A stretch of DNA of 64,000 bases from Anodontia alba (GCA_964016985.1 OZ024836.1:42900803-42964802), one strand, 5' to 3'; counted from the stretch's first letter, positions 26,101-32,362 are shown. Notes: generated by a model from the letters alone, not told the origin. Numbers and translations: made by a program.

Positions 26101-26996
26101 GTTCTACCAAGTTTGTTCAAATGATGACCCTAGGTTGATATTTGACCTTCTTACGGCAAGGTCAAATTTGCATCCCTATGCATTTGTATGGGGAAAATAT
26201 TGAAAATTCAGTTTCTCAAAATGTTATAAAGACTAATGGCTGAAACTTACGATGTATGATCCTTTTAGTTACAATCAAAATTTTGTCCCCAGGGTTATCT
26301 CTCCTGGGCAGTATACTTGTATAAAAATCTCATAATCTTTAAATGTCTTCTTCTCTGAAAAGCTTGACCAATTTTCACCAGATTTCACATTGGGCCTTCT
26401 GGGGAAGGGGTATTATTACGATGTTTAAATGATTCTGCATCATTAAACAAGATGGCTGCCATGCACGTATATGGTAAAAAACACTTAAAAAAATATTCTC
26501 CAGAACAAAGAAAGCTTCAAGGCTGAATCTTGGTATAAAACATTAGGGATTCAAGGTCTGCCAAGGTTGTTCAAATGATGATCCTAGGATGACTTTCGAC
26601 CTTTCCATGGCAAGGTCAAATTTTCATCCCCATACTCTGAATGTTGAAAATCATTTTCTGAAAATGTATTAAAGACTAATGGCTGAAATTTCCAATGTAT
26701 GATTAAAGTAATGGTAAAAACCCACAAAAATCTTCTTCTCCAAGAATGCTTTGTGGCTGAATCTTGATATATAGCATCGGAGACACAAGGTCTACCAAAT
26801 TTGTTCAAATGTAGATCCTAGGATGACCTTTTTTACGGCACTGTTAAATTTCTGTCCTAGTTGCTGTGGCAATGTTACATGGCATCTGCAGATATGCAGT
26901 GATTGTTTTACTCATGTGAGCGAATTGTGGCCTATGAGTCTCTTGTTTATATTTTGCAGGTCAAAATTAGCCAGAAGAAAACAGGTACCAATATGA
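1994..26996 (+). CDS. KIF1A: kinesin-3 motor protein (unc-104/KIF1 group), 3' part, 8 exons
   Basis: Spliced coding region of the C-terminal ~403 residues of a kinesin-3, the plus-end-directed microtubule motor that carries synaptic-vesicle precursors and other vesicles. All eight exons have AG acceptors, the seven internal donors are GT, and phases match at every join (1,0,0,2,0,0,2). The product contains family hallmarks in order: [63 protein letters not shown], then the PH domain with [40 protein letters not shown] and the basic end RSKLARRK. Motor, FHA and KIF1B-like regions must lie before position 1. Invertebrates usually have one unc-104 orthologue of both KIF1A and KIF1B, so the symbol is approximate. 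Introns range from about 0.8 to 11.2 kb and are mostly transposon-derived. Confidence 0.95.
2243..2749. repeat. simple repeats and a J-family fragment
   Basis: An (AT)n run near 2243-2260, then a diverged left end of the J family (about 2337-2530; a TTTTAGCTCATCC hairpin followed by GATGAGCTATAGTGATCA and a TCTGTCATCC run), and a pure C tract of 23 bases at 2727-2749. The C tract may be a length-polymorphic or assembly-sensitive site. Confidence 0.55.
3177..3380. mobile_element. family B MITE
   Basis: Contains the family core (acagtgtagacccagatcag and its near reverse complement) and the right terminus CCCAATACTTAGGGT. Non-coding. Confidence 0.7.
3385..3563. mobile_element. family F MITE, diverged
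   Basis: Shows the F core: a self-complementary GAAAAGG..TTCTTTCCTTTTAGAGAAG stretch and the GTGTATCCATTTACC right end. Confidence 0.5.
4033..4264. mobile_element. family A MITE
   Basis: Left end CATAGCTTCAGATAAGG and right end CTATCTGGAGCTA are inverted; the core is a degenerate palindrome around GCACTTCTAATGAATACC. Confidence 0.65.
4478..4611. repeat. dispersed repeat with GGTTTTTCAAAAA arms
   Basis: A near-identical copy lies at 8031-8171. Both begin GGTTTTTCAAAAATC and end near TTTTTGAAAAACCC, so the unit is an imperfect inverted repeat of ~135 bp. An F-family fragment (AAAAGGGGTCTACT..) follows at 4612-4680. Confidence 0.55.
4697..4892. mobile_element. family D MITE
   Basis: Terminal inverted repeats GGGCCCAGTTGTTCAAA and TTTGAACAACTTGGCCC; interior AT-rich, with the AAAATGTGAGTAGCTTTTG arm present on one side only. 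Confidence 0.8.
5649..5962 (+). mobile_element. tRNA-derived SINE (S1), full length
   Basis: Pol III promoter boxes are visible: box A TGGCTCAGTTGG (5664-5675) and box B GGTTCAACCCC (5709-5719). A body shared by all S1 copies (GGTCATTCTCTCCC, AGAAGGGCAGTTG, GGTTAACCGCTTAGAGGAC) and a CTCAACACAAACAAA tail follow. A 9-bp target-site duplication CAAGCTCTG flanks it (5640-5648 and 5963-5971). Confidence 0.9.
6153..6349. mobile_element. family A MITE, full palindrome
   Basis: Ends CATAGCTCTGGATAAGGCAC and TTATCTAGACCTATG; centre is two inverted copies of GTGGGTACTCATTAGAAGTG meeting at about 6256. The transcript would form a long hairpin. Confidence 0.85.
6430..6612. mobile_element. family A MITE
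   Basis: Perfect central palindrome at 6475-6543 built on ACATATGTTGTGGGTACTC and its complement; right end GTGCCTTATCTGGGGCT. Confidence 0.85.
6725..6960. mobile_element. family E fragments (two)
   Basis: Two successive arms with CATGCAAATTGTC/TGCATGAAATGTCAAA signatures (about 6735-6830 and 6876-6960), degenerate. Confidence 0.55.
6975..7215. mobile_element. family I-like MITE, diverged
   Basis: Begins ATAAGCCAGCACAGGACAAA, close to the left end of the complete copy at 30689, and has the same GATCAG-rich interior. Confidence 0.4.
7295..7486. mobile_element. family A MITE
   Basis: Starts CATAGCTCCAGAC, has a central GTGGGTACTCATTAGAAG palindrome with small losses, and ends with GTCTTAAATGGAGGTATG. 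Confidence 0.75.
8031..8171. repeat. second copy of the GGTTTTTCAAAAA-armed repeat
   Basis: Matches 4478-4611 over its full length with scattered substitutions. Confidence 0.55.
8568..8620. repeat. G-rich tract
   Basis: Almost pure G/T-G run including 14 consecutive G at 8586-8599; several G-runs could form a G-quadruplex on the plus strand. Confidence 0.7.
8890..12655. repeat. ~145-bp tandem array inside a long repeat
   Basis: One unit at about 8930-9060, then 3-4 copies of a second unit (about 9060-9560, AAAATGTTTGTCTTGATG..GGGTCACTTGG), then 20 units of the first type (about 9880-12620). Anchoring on GGCCAATTGACTTG gives successive spacings mostly 143-148 bp, with shorter ones of 118-135. 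Each unit has AAGATGGC..GCCATCTTG inverted motifs. The array closes with GGTGAGCGATACAGGGCC, the kind of right end seen in J-type repeats. Frames inside it are shadows, not genes. Confidence 0.9.
13050..13205. mobile_element. family E MITE
   Basis: Arms TTTTTTCCCAGGAAG..TTTGG and AAACTTAATTTCTGGGAAAAA around ATGCAAATTG; ends with TTGTCATCTGAAT. Lies 75 bp before kinesin exon 2. Confidence 0.7.
13280..13425 (+). CDS. KIF1A: KIF1 exon 2 of window
   Basis: Acceptor TTTTCATTAG, donor AAATG/gtttgt. Joined to the previous exon the split codon is GGG (Gly). It encodes [20 protein letters not shown], then [28 protein letters not shown], one of the best conserved parts of the kinesin-3 tail. It ends in phase 0. 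The preceding intron is 11.2 kb, the longest here, and holds the 145-bp tandem array. Confidence 0.95.
13515..13735 (+). mobile_element. tRNA-derived SINE, variant head (S1b), shortened
   Basis: Box A-like TAGCACAGTTGGTAG and box B-like GTTTGAATTCC, then the S1 body (GTGGAGATTGATCAT, CATTCTCTCCCTTCTGCTG) with an internal deletion before the CCTGCCCAGGAAA part. Confidence 0.7.
13918..13985. mobile_element. family B core palindrome
   Basis: CAGTGCAGACCCAGATTAG and its complement flank AGGAGC; termini are not preserved. Confidence 0.55.
14187..14516 (+). CDS. KIF1A: KIF1 exon 3 of window (coiled-coil tail)
   Basis: Acceptor TATTTTCAG, donor AAG/gtatgt; exactly 110 codons, phase 0 at both ends. 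Begins [14 protein letters not shown] as in KIF1A/B, followed by a strongly charged heptad-like stretch (about residues 15-70 of the exon) compatible with a coiled coil, then [20 protein letters not shown]. The coiled-coil-like segment replaces the Ser/Pro-rich linker I associate with vertebrate KIF1A at this point. The frame stays open past the donor to 14624, so intron retention would add about 35 residues, but the donor is strong. Confidence 0.95.
14620..15600. other. intronic, nothing recognised
   Basis: AT-rich. Short open frames on both strands overlap here without conserved motifs. A purine-rich A-run sits at 15470-15530. Confidence 0.4.
15628..17250 (+). mobile_element. family J long repeat, interrupted
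   Basis: Opens with a hairpin AGCTCACCTGAGC..GGCTCAGG and a GTCGTCCATCTGTCG run; contains two subunits built on AAGATGGC..CATGCC..ATATATGGTAAAA and ends GCCCATGGGCCTTTTATTT. Split at 15911-16741 by a TA-flanked element. Same family as 24553 and 48653. No open frame of significance. Confidence 0.75.
15911..16741. mobile_element. 831-bp TA-flanked element (Tc1/mariner-like, non-autonomous)
   Basis: TA then CAGTAAAGCTCCTATATATC at the left and a corresponding GATGTATTGGATCTACACTG then TA at the right, with matching CGCGGTCC/GGACCGCG. It interrupts the J repeat exactly: the J sequence AGGCTGAATCTTAG resumes as TATAGCATC after it. No transposase frame. Confidence 0.75.
17746..17855 (+). CDS. KIF1A: KIF1 exon 4 of window (Ser-rich linker)
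   Basis: Acceptor CCTTGCAG, donor TTCAA/gtaagt, entering in phase 0 and leaving two bases (AA). It encodes [20 protein letters not shown], then [16 protein letters not shown](K), a low-complexity acidic Ser/Thr linker likely to be disordered and phosphorylatable. Such linkers are commonly alternatively spliced. The last 35 exon bases plus the donor are duplicated in antisense at 19855-19900. Confidence 0.9.
17911..18225. mobile_element. family A MITE with duplicated core
   Basis: Two consecutive degenerate A cores (GGTACTCATTACAATCC..GATGAGG and GGTACACATTAAAATC..GATGAGG) separated by a repeated TTTTTGTATATTA block. Confidence 0.65.
18225..18435. mobile_element. family B MITE
   Basis: Left end CCCTAAGTACTGGGAC, right end TCCCAATATTTAGGG, and central GCAAACAGTGTAGACCC palindrome. 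Confidence 0.85.
18715..19172. repeat. S2 SINE 3' pieces, one tandemly duplicated
   Basis: TTATGACTGTATGGCATTTC at ~18718 matches the S2 body (55935 copy). Further on, a ~78-bp block (AGGCATGTTTTCATAATGCA..AATGTTGAAG) occurs twice head to tail (about 19019-19096 and 19097-19172). An A MITE sits between (18841-18985). Confidence 0.6.
18841..18985. mobile_element. family A MITE, palindromic core
   Basis: AACATAGATTGTGGGTACTC and its complement surround GAACCGCCTCGCTGAGGC. Confidence 0.8.
19276..19519 (+). CDS. KIF1A: KIF1 exon 5 of window (linker and start of PH domain)
   Basis: Acceptor TTGTCCTCAG; one base completes AAA (Lys) from exon 4; donor GTG/gtaagt at phase 0. The first ~50 residues are Ser/Asp-rich linker ([15 protein letters not shown] and on), then [20 protein letters not shown] leads into [20 protein letters not shown] and IRKWV, the first two strands of the C-terminal PH domain. 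In the family this PH domain binds phosphoinositides on cargo vesicles. Confidence 0.93.
19657..19724. repeat. near-perfect hairpin
   Basis: AAAATATTGTGGAAAAGAGG.. and its reverse complement meet around TTGTAAGAA; arms are about 31 bp. Inside the H element. Confidence 0.85.
19855..19900 (-). other. antisense copy of KIF1 exon 4 / donor junction
   Basis: The reverse complement of 19855-19900 matches 17821-17866 at 45 of 46 bases (one T/C change). It covers the last 35 coding bases of exon 4 and 11 intron bases including GTAAGT. The H-element relative at 33740-33884 has only two bases (CC) where these 46 sit, so the segment is an insertion in the MITE. Confidence 0.95.
20190..20345 (+). mobile_element. 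S1 SINE fragment
   Basis: Body only: CATTCTCCCCCTTCTGCAAT, AAAGGCAGTTGTC and TAAGCCTGCCCAGGAAAT, no tRNA-like head. Confidence 0.65.
20365..21735 (-). pseudogene. mariner-like transposase pseudogene
   Basis: Read on the minus strand in pieces: N-terminal helix-turn-helix ([16 protein letters not shown]..), then TWFEDGKRN and [11 protein letters not shown], the AT-hook-like GRPxS region, then [10 protein letters not shown] and [13 protein letters not shown], then [13 protein letters not shown]. The catalytic part survives as relics: LHDNALAH (second Asp) and PCDFFHF (third Asp), with a spacing compatible with D34D mariners. Frames are broken repeatedly (shift after [12 protein letters not shown] after RNNA, stops in the catalytic core), and ~370 bp are inserted at about 20914-21285. 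No activity is possible. It lies antisense in the intron between exons 5 and 6. Confidence 0.8.
20914..21285. other. insert splitting the mariner relic
   Basis: Sequence between the WILESL and LTDGQ parts of the transposase that does not belong to it. It starts with an A-run on the plus strand and is purine/AC-rich; AAATGAA occurs at both edges and may be a short duplication. Origin unknown. Confidence 0.5.
21845..22038. repeat. ~97-bp tandem duplication
   Basis: CTTCTGGAATACCCCTCGTA..AGATCTTTGAAGTT occurs twice head to tail, almost unchanged, ending about 65 bp before the exon 6 acceptor. Confidence 0.9.
22105..22224 (+). CDS. KIF1A: KIF1 exon 6 of window (PH domain core)
   Basis: Acceptor TTTTTTCAG, donor AAG/gtatgc, 40 codons, phase 0 both sides. 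It reads [20 protein letters not shown], then [20 protein letters not shown], almost the textbook KIF1A/KIF1B PH-domain core. The Arg pair and YxYNSDKD segment are among the residues kept across kinesin-3 PH domains. Confidence 0.97.
22397..22533 (+). mobile_element. S1 SINE, 5'-truncated
   Basis: Starts at GGCAAAAGAATGTGCACAAT and keeps the GGTTAACTGCTTAGAGGAC..CAACACAAACAAA tail. Confidence 0.8.
22683..22888. mobile_element. family C MITE (TTAA-flanked left end)
   Basis: TTAA at 22679-22682 then CCGATGCCTTGCTGAATAAA; right end AGCAGGACTAGGG. Central palindrome GATCCAGATCAGTTGGCTTC and complement. A B-core fragment precedes it (22565-22660). Confidence 0.75.
22945..23065. mobile_element. 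family F fragment
   Basis: GGGGAATTGATATATTTTC and CTTCTCTGAAAGGAAAGAAT correspond to the left half of F copies. Confidence 0.5.
23320..23440. mobile_element. family A-like palindrome
   Basis: AACATATGTTTGGGATATTT and complement around GCCTCAGTGGGGG; a variant core with GATATTTG instead of GTACTCA. Confidence 0.65.
23544..23662 (+). CDS. KIF1A: KIF1 exon 7 of window (PH domain C-terminal helix)
   Basis: Acceptor TTAATCTTCAG, donor AAG/gtgaat, ending with two bases of a codon. It encodes [20 protein letters not shown], then [19 protein letters not shown], the last strands and C-terminal helix of the PH domain, including the invariant Trp. A family D MITE begins only 17 nt after the donor. 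Confidence 0.96.
23679..23912. mobile_element. family D MITE next to a splice donor
   Basis: GGACCCAGTTGCTCAAAAC at the left and GAACAACTGGGCCC at the right; central hairpin arms AAAAATGTGAATAGC/AGCTACTCACATTTTT. The left end is 17 nt from the exon 7 boundary. Confidence 0.85.
24360..24541. mobile_element. family B MITE, diverged
   Basis: TTAACTCCTTACATTTGAAC at the left, GACAGTGTACACCC core and CAGTACCTAGGATAAATATG at the right. Confidence 0.6.
24553..26948 (+). mobile_element. family J long repeat
   Basis: Starts with the AGCTCACCTGAGCC/GGCTCAGG hairpin and GTCATCCGTCCATCC; three subunits each carrying an AAGATGGC..CATGCC motif and ATATATGGTAAA; ends GCCTATGAGTCTCTTGTTT immediately before the last exon's acceptor. 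Interrupted by an inverted-repeat element at 25169-25960. Confidence 0.75.
25169..25960. mobile_element. ~790-bp element with CAGGGGTC ends (hAT-like?)
   Basis: CAGGGGTCAGGCT at the left and AGCTTGACCCCTG at the right form a 13-bp inverted repeat with one mismatch. The J sequence resumes after it (..CAAATGGG / ..TATTAT). CAGGGG ends suggest hAT, but the 8-bp duplication is not clean. No transposase frame. The interior has GGCGACT and GGGAGAAGT repeats near the ends. Confidence 0.6.
26960..26996 (+). CDS. KIF1A: KIF1 exon 8 of window (stop-containing micro-coding exon)
   Basis: Acceptor ATATTTTGCAG; one base completes Arg, then [11 protein letters not shown] and TGA at 26994-26996. The basic RSKLARRK ending matches the end of KIF1A/KIF1B. 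Only 37 coding bases lie in this exon; the rest is 3' UTR. The acceptor's pyrimidine tract abuts the 3' end of a J repeat. Confidence 0.92.
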
Positions 26997-27189
26997 CAAA
27001 GCGCTGTGAGCCAATCTGAGTTTCAAGAGTTTTTTCTTGAGGGAGATTACTGTTAGATACGATTTTAGAAAAGAAGATTGTGCCAGTTTGTTTCTAGTCA
27101 GTTCAAGAAGGGAGTAATTATTTATCATACTTGTTGACTTCTGTTGTTGCTAAATTACAAATGTGATGTGAGTAAATGGATATTTTACT

Positions 27190-27360
27190 CTTTTTCAGGG
27201 GAGTTGTTAGGGAGGAGTAGTTGATGATAATTCTGCGATCATTTTCTCTTGTTCTATGGAAAAATAAGAAAAAATATCCCAGAATTGTCACCAAATATTT
27301 CACCTTAACAAGTTCTCTGTCTGTTTGGATGAAACTGTTTCTCATCATGTTGTGATACTC
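27190..27360. mobile_element. family A relative (shares a subfamily with 35385)
   Basis: GTTGATGATAATTCTGCGAT..ATAAG..ATCCCAGAATTGTCACCAAATA..ACAAGTTCTCTGTC parallels 35395-35580. Within the probable kinesin 3' UTR. Confidence 0.5.
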
Positions 27361-27817
27361 ATTCCATTAATTATTAGTCGATAGTTTCATTGCTCACAAG
27401 TTTCATGCAGATATAGAATAAGTGGTCATCAAGGAGGCCAACTCTTTCCAACCTGATTTTCAAAGTAGACTCTGCCAGCATTGACTTTCGGTCCATTGTT
27501 GCATATTGAAGTGCAAGTCAGGCATCAAATCCAGAGTAGCAAACTGTGATGCTGATGAGTTTCATCAGACTACACTGTTTGCTAAGGAATCTGTTTTGGT
27601 TGGCAGGGCTGAAAGGGTTAAAATGTGGGTATAGTTGTTGTTGTTTTTTTTGTTGTTGTTTATTTTTGTTTTTTTGTTTTACTTTGTTTTCTCCATAGAA
27701 ACATGTTCTGGTATCTAATGAGAGTCATCTCAACTAAATGAGATCTACCAGGAGTTCTTTTTTTTAACAATGTAAGAAAAAAGTTTTTTAAATGCTATAT
27801 TTATCAGCAGCTATGAT

Positions 27818-28024
27818 ATTTACCTTAAGTATTGTGACAGACAGGCCAAAGAAACAGTGCAGACCCAGATCAGATGCCACAGAATGGCATCTGATGAGGG
27901 TCTACATAGTTTGCTACTCAGCCATGAATTTTTAGACACATTAACAGGTAGTAAAAATGGATTTGTCCAGGTTTTAGAACAAGTATGGTAAGAAATTATG
28001 GTGTCTGAATACTTTGGGTAAACA
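27818..28024. mobile_element. family B MITE
   Basis: Left end TACCTTAAGTATTGTGACAG, core CAGTGCAGACCCAGATCAG palindrome around CACAGAATGG, right end TGTCTGAATACTTTGGGTAA. Confidence 0.8.
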
Positions 28025-28544
28025 TTTGTTAGTTTTAAATTGACAAGTAAGCAAATAGTTGAAAGTTGCTGGGTAATATTGGAGCGTAGTTGAAGCAGCA
28101 TTGTCAGGAAAATTTGCATGAACCATGAAAGTAAAAATGAGCCTGCACATTCTCCATGGAAATAGAGATGGTTGGAGCATATAACAGTGAAATATCATTT
28201 TTAACTTGCCTGTATAACAGTATTTTAATAAAAGAGACCAAACTCCAAGTTCTTATTTTAAACTTTAAACTTTAGATTTTAAATTTTAAATTTTTTATCT
28301 CATAGGACAGGAGTAGGTATGCTTTTAGCTTGAAAAGTGACATTTTCTGATTTCTTCTTGAAATAGATAATTGATAACACTGATATTCTGGTTTTTCCTC
28401 GAAGTAGATAATTCTTTTGAGATCCCAGAACTTTTTGGAGAGAAATAACAAAAAAAACATAACAAAAAAAAGCAACAACATTGAATGACATTTATTATCC
28501 ACCGGTCCAGAGAAGACTAAGTATAATTTTACTTTTATTTCTCT

Positions 28545-28645
28545 GCAGAAATTTCTTATTTCTAAACAAAAATATATTGTGGCACTCTTTTGCAGTGCCT
28601 CACTGAGGCACTTTTAATGAGTTCTCCTGGAGAAATAAGAAAAAT
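28545..28645. mobile_element. family A MITE, partial
   Basis: Core GCAGTGCCTCACTGAGGCAC with remnants of the GTACTC arms. Confidence 0.6.
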
Positions 28646-28649
28646 ATAC

Positions 28650-28862
28650 CTTATTTACCATATATATTTGGACAGACAAGCCTGAGCAAACACTGTAGAC
28701 CCAGATGAGATGCCGCAAAATGCGGCATCTCATCAGGGTCTACACTGTTTGCCACTCATCCAGCAATTTTAAGACACAACATCGGGTAGTAAATTGTACT
28801 TGTTCAAATTTTAGAACAAGTATAGTAAGGAGTTGAGGTGTCCAAATATTAAGGTAAGACGA
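28650..28862. mobile_element. family B MITE
   Basis: ATATTTGGACAGACAAGCC left, CACTGTAGACCCAGATGAG core palindrome around CCGCAAAATGCGG, and TGTCCAAATATTAAGG right. Confidence 0.85.
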
Positions 28863-28950
28863 TATACCTGGTAACTCCTGTTATCTGGTGCTATTAAATT
28901 ATGTTGTGGCTTCTCATTCACCCAGATAAAGTGATCTAAACAAGTTATAC

Positions 28951-29175
28951 ATGGCTCCAGATAAAGAGCTTTTTGAACCCAAAAAGTATTGTGAACCCAA
29001 AAAGTATTGACAGCTTTCTCATTTCTCTACCAAAATATATAATGTTGCTACTCATCAAAAGCTCCTCAATGAGGCACTTCTAATGAGTACCCACAACATG
29101 TTTTCATGGAGAAATATGATGAGAACCTGATTTGTTACGAAGAAATAAGAATAATACCAATACTTATTGTCAAAA
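28951..29175. mobile_element. family A MITE
   Basis: ATGGCTCCAGATAAAGAGC left end, degenerate core CTCCTCAATGAGGCACTTC.., and an AAGAAATAAGAATAATACC right arm. Confidence 0.6.
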
Positions 29176-29239
29176 ATATGTTTCTAGATTATTGTACTGC
29201 CTGTGATAATAGATTAATCCTATTGCTAGATAAGTAGGT

Positions 29240-29360
29240 GTCTGTGGTAATCATTTTTACCATGAAAACATATATTGTGGGTTTTCATTAGAAGCTGCTC
29301 ATCAAGGCACTTCGAAAATGTACCCACAACATACGTTTCAATAGAAATAGGAAAAGGTAT
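29240..29360. mobile_element. family A MITE, partial
   Basis: AACATATATTGTGGGTTTTC and CGAAAATGTACCCACAACAT arms. Confidence 0.6.
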
Positions 29361-29483
29361 TAATTATTTAGGCCACCCATTCAGACAAGTCCTGTCCTGG
29401 AACAAACTGCATTTATGGAAGTATTTGGACAGACAAGCCTGAGAAAATGCTCTAGACCCAGATTATATGTCACAGAACTTATC

Positions 29484-29788
29484 GCCATCCTCAGTGGCTC
29501 AATTGGATGCGCCGTCTGACTGGAGACCAGATCGCTGGTTCAATCCCCACTGAGGTCGGCAACATTCTTTCGAGGAGATTGATCATGAAATATTTTCTAC
29601 GGTCATTCTCTCCCTTCCGCTGATTCAAGAAGGGCAGTTGCAGTTTCTGGGGAAAGAATGTGCACAATACTGGTTAACCGCTTAGAGGACTTACTCTGCC
29701 CAGTAAATGTGTGGTTAGGTAAACTGATCGCTCTCGACATGACCCCAATGGGTTGACTGGGCCGTAAACCTCAGCACAAACAAACAAA
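29484..29788 (+). mobile_element. tRNA-derived SINE S1, full length
   Basis: Box A GTGGCTCAATTGG and box B GGTTCAATCCC, full body and CAAACAAACA tail. Target-site duplication CACAGAACTTATC at 29471-29483 and 29789-29801, both copies being host B sequence. Confidence 0.92.
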
Positions 29789-29834
29789 CACAGAACTTAT
29801 CTGATTGGGATCTACACTGTTTGCCACTCATCCA

Positions 29835-30078
29835 GGGCCCACTTGTTCAAAGCTAACGACGTCGTTACTTAACGATTCGTTAAAATTTACATTGAGTGAT
29901 ACGCAAATATGCTGAAATTTTTTGCTGAAAAAATGTGAGTAGCTTTTGCAGTGCAAAAGCTACTCACATTTTTTCAGCAAAAAATATCAGAATATTGTAT
30001 ATTGATTCTGCTAAAATAGTTAATGAAATGACCCTTAACGAGCTCGTTAAGCTAACGATGCTTTGAACAACTGGGCCC
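29835..30078. mobile_element. family D MITE
   Basis: GGGCCCACTTGTTCAAAGC and GCTTTGAACAACTGGGCCC ends; central 32-bp hairpin arms AAAATGTGAGTAGCTTTTGC. Sits within a B element; CAG flanks both sides. Confidence 0.9.
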
Positions 30079-30688
30079 AGAAGTTTTAGACACATCAAGA
30101 GGTAGTAAATTGGACTTGTTCAAATTTTAGTACAGTAAGGAGTTTAGGTGTCTCTTTATTTAGGGTAAGTACATAATTTTCATATATGCACCTTAAATGT
30201 CAGACTGAGTCTGATATTTATATGTTTAGTCATCGCTTAGACACAGGTTGGAAGTTTAGAATACAAGTAGATGAATATGCTTCAGTACTACATGTGAGTG
30301 ACTTCAATGAATCATATTGTGTAAAAAGGATTTTAAATTTTTGCCATTAGATAAACTAGATAATGTACGTATATGTACACAAGCCTCTCCGAATAAAATA
30401 GACCTTGTGATATGCAATGTGATCTTAAACATTATATTGAGGAACATGATCAGACTGTGCAGAGGTGCAGGCTGATTAAGGTCTAGACCAGTCAAATATA
30501 TCAGTAGGTTGTTTTCTATTCAGAGAGGTGCACATATTACATCAGCTATGAAGTGCAATAAAAACTAATAAAACCATATCATTTAGAAAGGGCGCACTTG
30601 TATAAACAAGAAAGGCCCACATCAGCCAGATCTGCACAGACTGGTCAGGGCCATCACTATTTGAATGTAAAAAAAATACAAAACATTA

Positions 30689-30917
30689 TATGAGCCAGTA
30701 CATGACAAAACCTACAAAATGGCATGTGCACCCAGCAAAGACTCAGATCAGCCTGGACCACCACCCAGTCTGATCAGAGCCTTACTGTTGGTCCTTAGCT
30801 ACCCATTGAGCGCACAGCTAAGACTCTGATCAGACTGGGTGGATGTCCAGGCTGATCTGAATCTTTGCTGGGTGCACATGCCATTTTGTTGGTTTTGTCG
30901 TGCGCTGGCTCATATGG
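30689..30917. mobile_element. family I MITE, long palindrome
   Basis: TATGAGCCAGTACATGACAA at the left and GTCGTGCGCTGGCTCATATG at the right; inner arms AATGGCATGTGCACCCAGCA and complement, plus a GATCAGCCTGGAC/GTCCAGGCTGATC pair. Loop is ~50 bp. Confidence 0.85.
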
Positions 30918-30937
30918 TAAAGGGTGAGATGAGACAG

Positions 30938-31080
30938 CAGACTTTTCCCTAGATAAGAAGGGTATCCAGATATTACTTCTAATAAGTATTCACTAGAAAT
31001 TTTTTTTTTTTATTTGGAGAAATAAGAAAAAAGCAATCCTTTTTGGTTGATAAAAAGTGTCTAATCTGGACCTGTGACAG
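30938..31080. mobile_element. family A MITE, diverged
   Basis: CCTAGATAAGAAGGGTATCC left and AAAAGTGTCTAATCTGGACC right, core reduced. Confidence 0.5.
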
Positions 31081-31178
31081 ATATGCAGTGTTTGCATTTG
31101 TGCTAAAATCATTTTTTTGCTTGATTTTTCTCACAATAATACATATAACCAGTCATAGAACAGGAGTAGGTATGAATC

Positions 31179-31372
31179 CATAGCTATAGATGAGGCAGTT
31201 TTTCATCCAAAAGTGCTGATATGTTCCTTATTTCTCTGCAAAAACATATATTGTGGGTACTCAATAAAAGTGTATCACAGAGGAACATCTAATGAGTACC
31301 CATCACATACGTTTTTATCAAGAAATAAGAAATGTAATTTTTATAGATATGCCTCTTAATTGGAGCTATGTA
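31179..31372. mobile_element. family A MITE
   Basis: CATAGCTATAGATGAGGCAG left, TGCCTCTTAATTGGAGCTATG-like right end, and TTGTGGGTACTCAATAAAAG core. Confidence 0.75.
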
Positions 31373-31436
31373 TGACCCTTGTTACATACAATGAATACTT
31401 CATATTGGGACAATATAAATACTGTACTGTCCTTGA

Positions 31437-31575
31437 TTAAAATGGATACACCTCCAAGGAGATCACTGTGATCTGAAAGTATTTGCATCTCATCTCAAAG
31501 GGGCTACTCTTACAGTAAAGAATTTGCTCCCCAAGAGAGCAAATTCTTTCCTTCAGGAGTAGTAGTTTATAACCT
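31437..31575. mobile_element. family F MITE, left part
   Basis: ATGGATACACCTCC left end and AAAGAATTTGCTCCCC/GAGAGCAAATTCTTTCC hairpin. Runs into a minisatellite. Confidence 0.65.
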
Positions 31576-31905
31576 TTGAAAAGGGGTTCATCATAACCTT
31601 TGAAAAGGCATTCATATCCTATGAAAAGGGGGTTCATGGCCTTTGAAGAGGGATTCATATACCCTTAAAAGGGGTTCATCATAACCTTTGAAAAGTTTGA
31701 AAAGGTGTTCATATCCTTTGAACAGGGGTTCATACTCTTTGAAAAGTGGGTTCATATCCTTTGAAAAGGGGGTTCAGATCCTTTGAAAAGGGATTCATAT
31801 CCTTTGAAAAAGGATTCATATCCTTTGAAAAGGAATTCATATCTTTCAAAAGGGGTTCATATGAAGGGATTCATATCCTTTGGAAAGGGATTCATATACA
31901 AAGGA
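31568..31905. repeat. ~21-bp minisatellite, about 16 units
   Basis: Degenerate unit TATCCTTTGAAAAGGGGTTC repeated head to tail; the length is a multiple of three in many units, so it gives a spurious open frame. The CTTTTGAAAAGGGG motif resembles the F-element arm, from which it probably expanded. Confidence 0.9.
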
Positions 31906-32362
31906 AGTAAAATTCTATTCTGTCCTGCTGGAGAGTCAAAACATGAATTCAGTGAATACAGTATATTATAATATGATTTGTTATATGTTGAAATGTGGTT
32001 ATTCCAACTATAATAGTCATGAATGTACATGTAATTCCCATATGTTCCAATCCATATTTGTCTGTAATCTTGTTACAAATATTCTCAAAAATTGTATTTC
32101 AGCAGTCTCATTCAAGTAGGGCTTTAGCACATAGAAACAGTGGAAGCCAGATCAGTTCTCACAACTGTGTAGTCTGATTATAGCTGTGGCTGTTTACATT
32201 GACATTGAAGAAATCACTGGCAAAAAGCAAAAGCTCTGAGTATGATAATGCAGATGTGTGGGCTAACTGCCTCTTCAGTTTTGTTTTGCTTTTACATTAA
32301 TGCTTAGCAAAAAAGCTGGGCAAAATAGTTGAGCAGGTGACATTTTAAGATATTTTCATTAT

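Larger units (their letters stand above)
26997..28250 (+). other. probable KIF1 3' UTR
   Basis: Follows the TGA. The first canonical AATAAA on the plus strand after the stop is at 28227-28232, giving a minimal 3' UTR of ~1.25 kb. Further AATAAA-like sites occur near 30550, so longer forms are possible. The UTR would contain a degenerate family A relative (about 27195-27350) and a family B palindrome (27818-28024). Extent is inferred from the signal alone. Confidence 0.4.
29395..30163. mobile_element. family B MITE split by two later insertions
   Basis: Three separated pieces read as one B element: 29405-29483, 29789-29834 and 30079-30163. An S1 SINE and a D MITE fill the gaps. Confidence 0.85.

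Noticed and set aside
31783..31971. Open frame with repeated KRDSYPLKK-type peptide
   Set aside because: It is the translation of a 21-bp minisatellite; no splice sites or start context, and the opposite strand is equally open.
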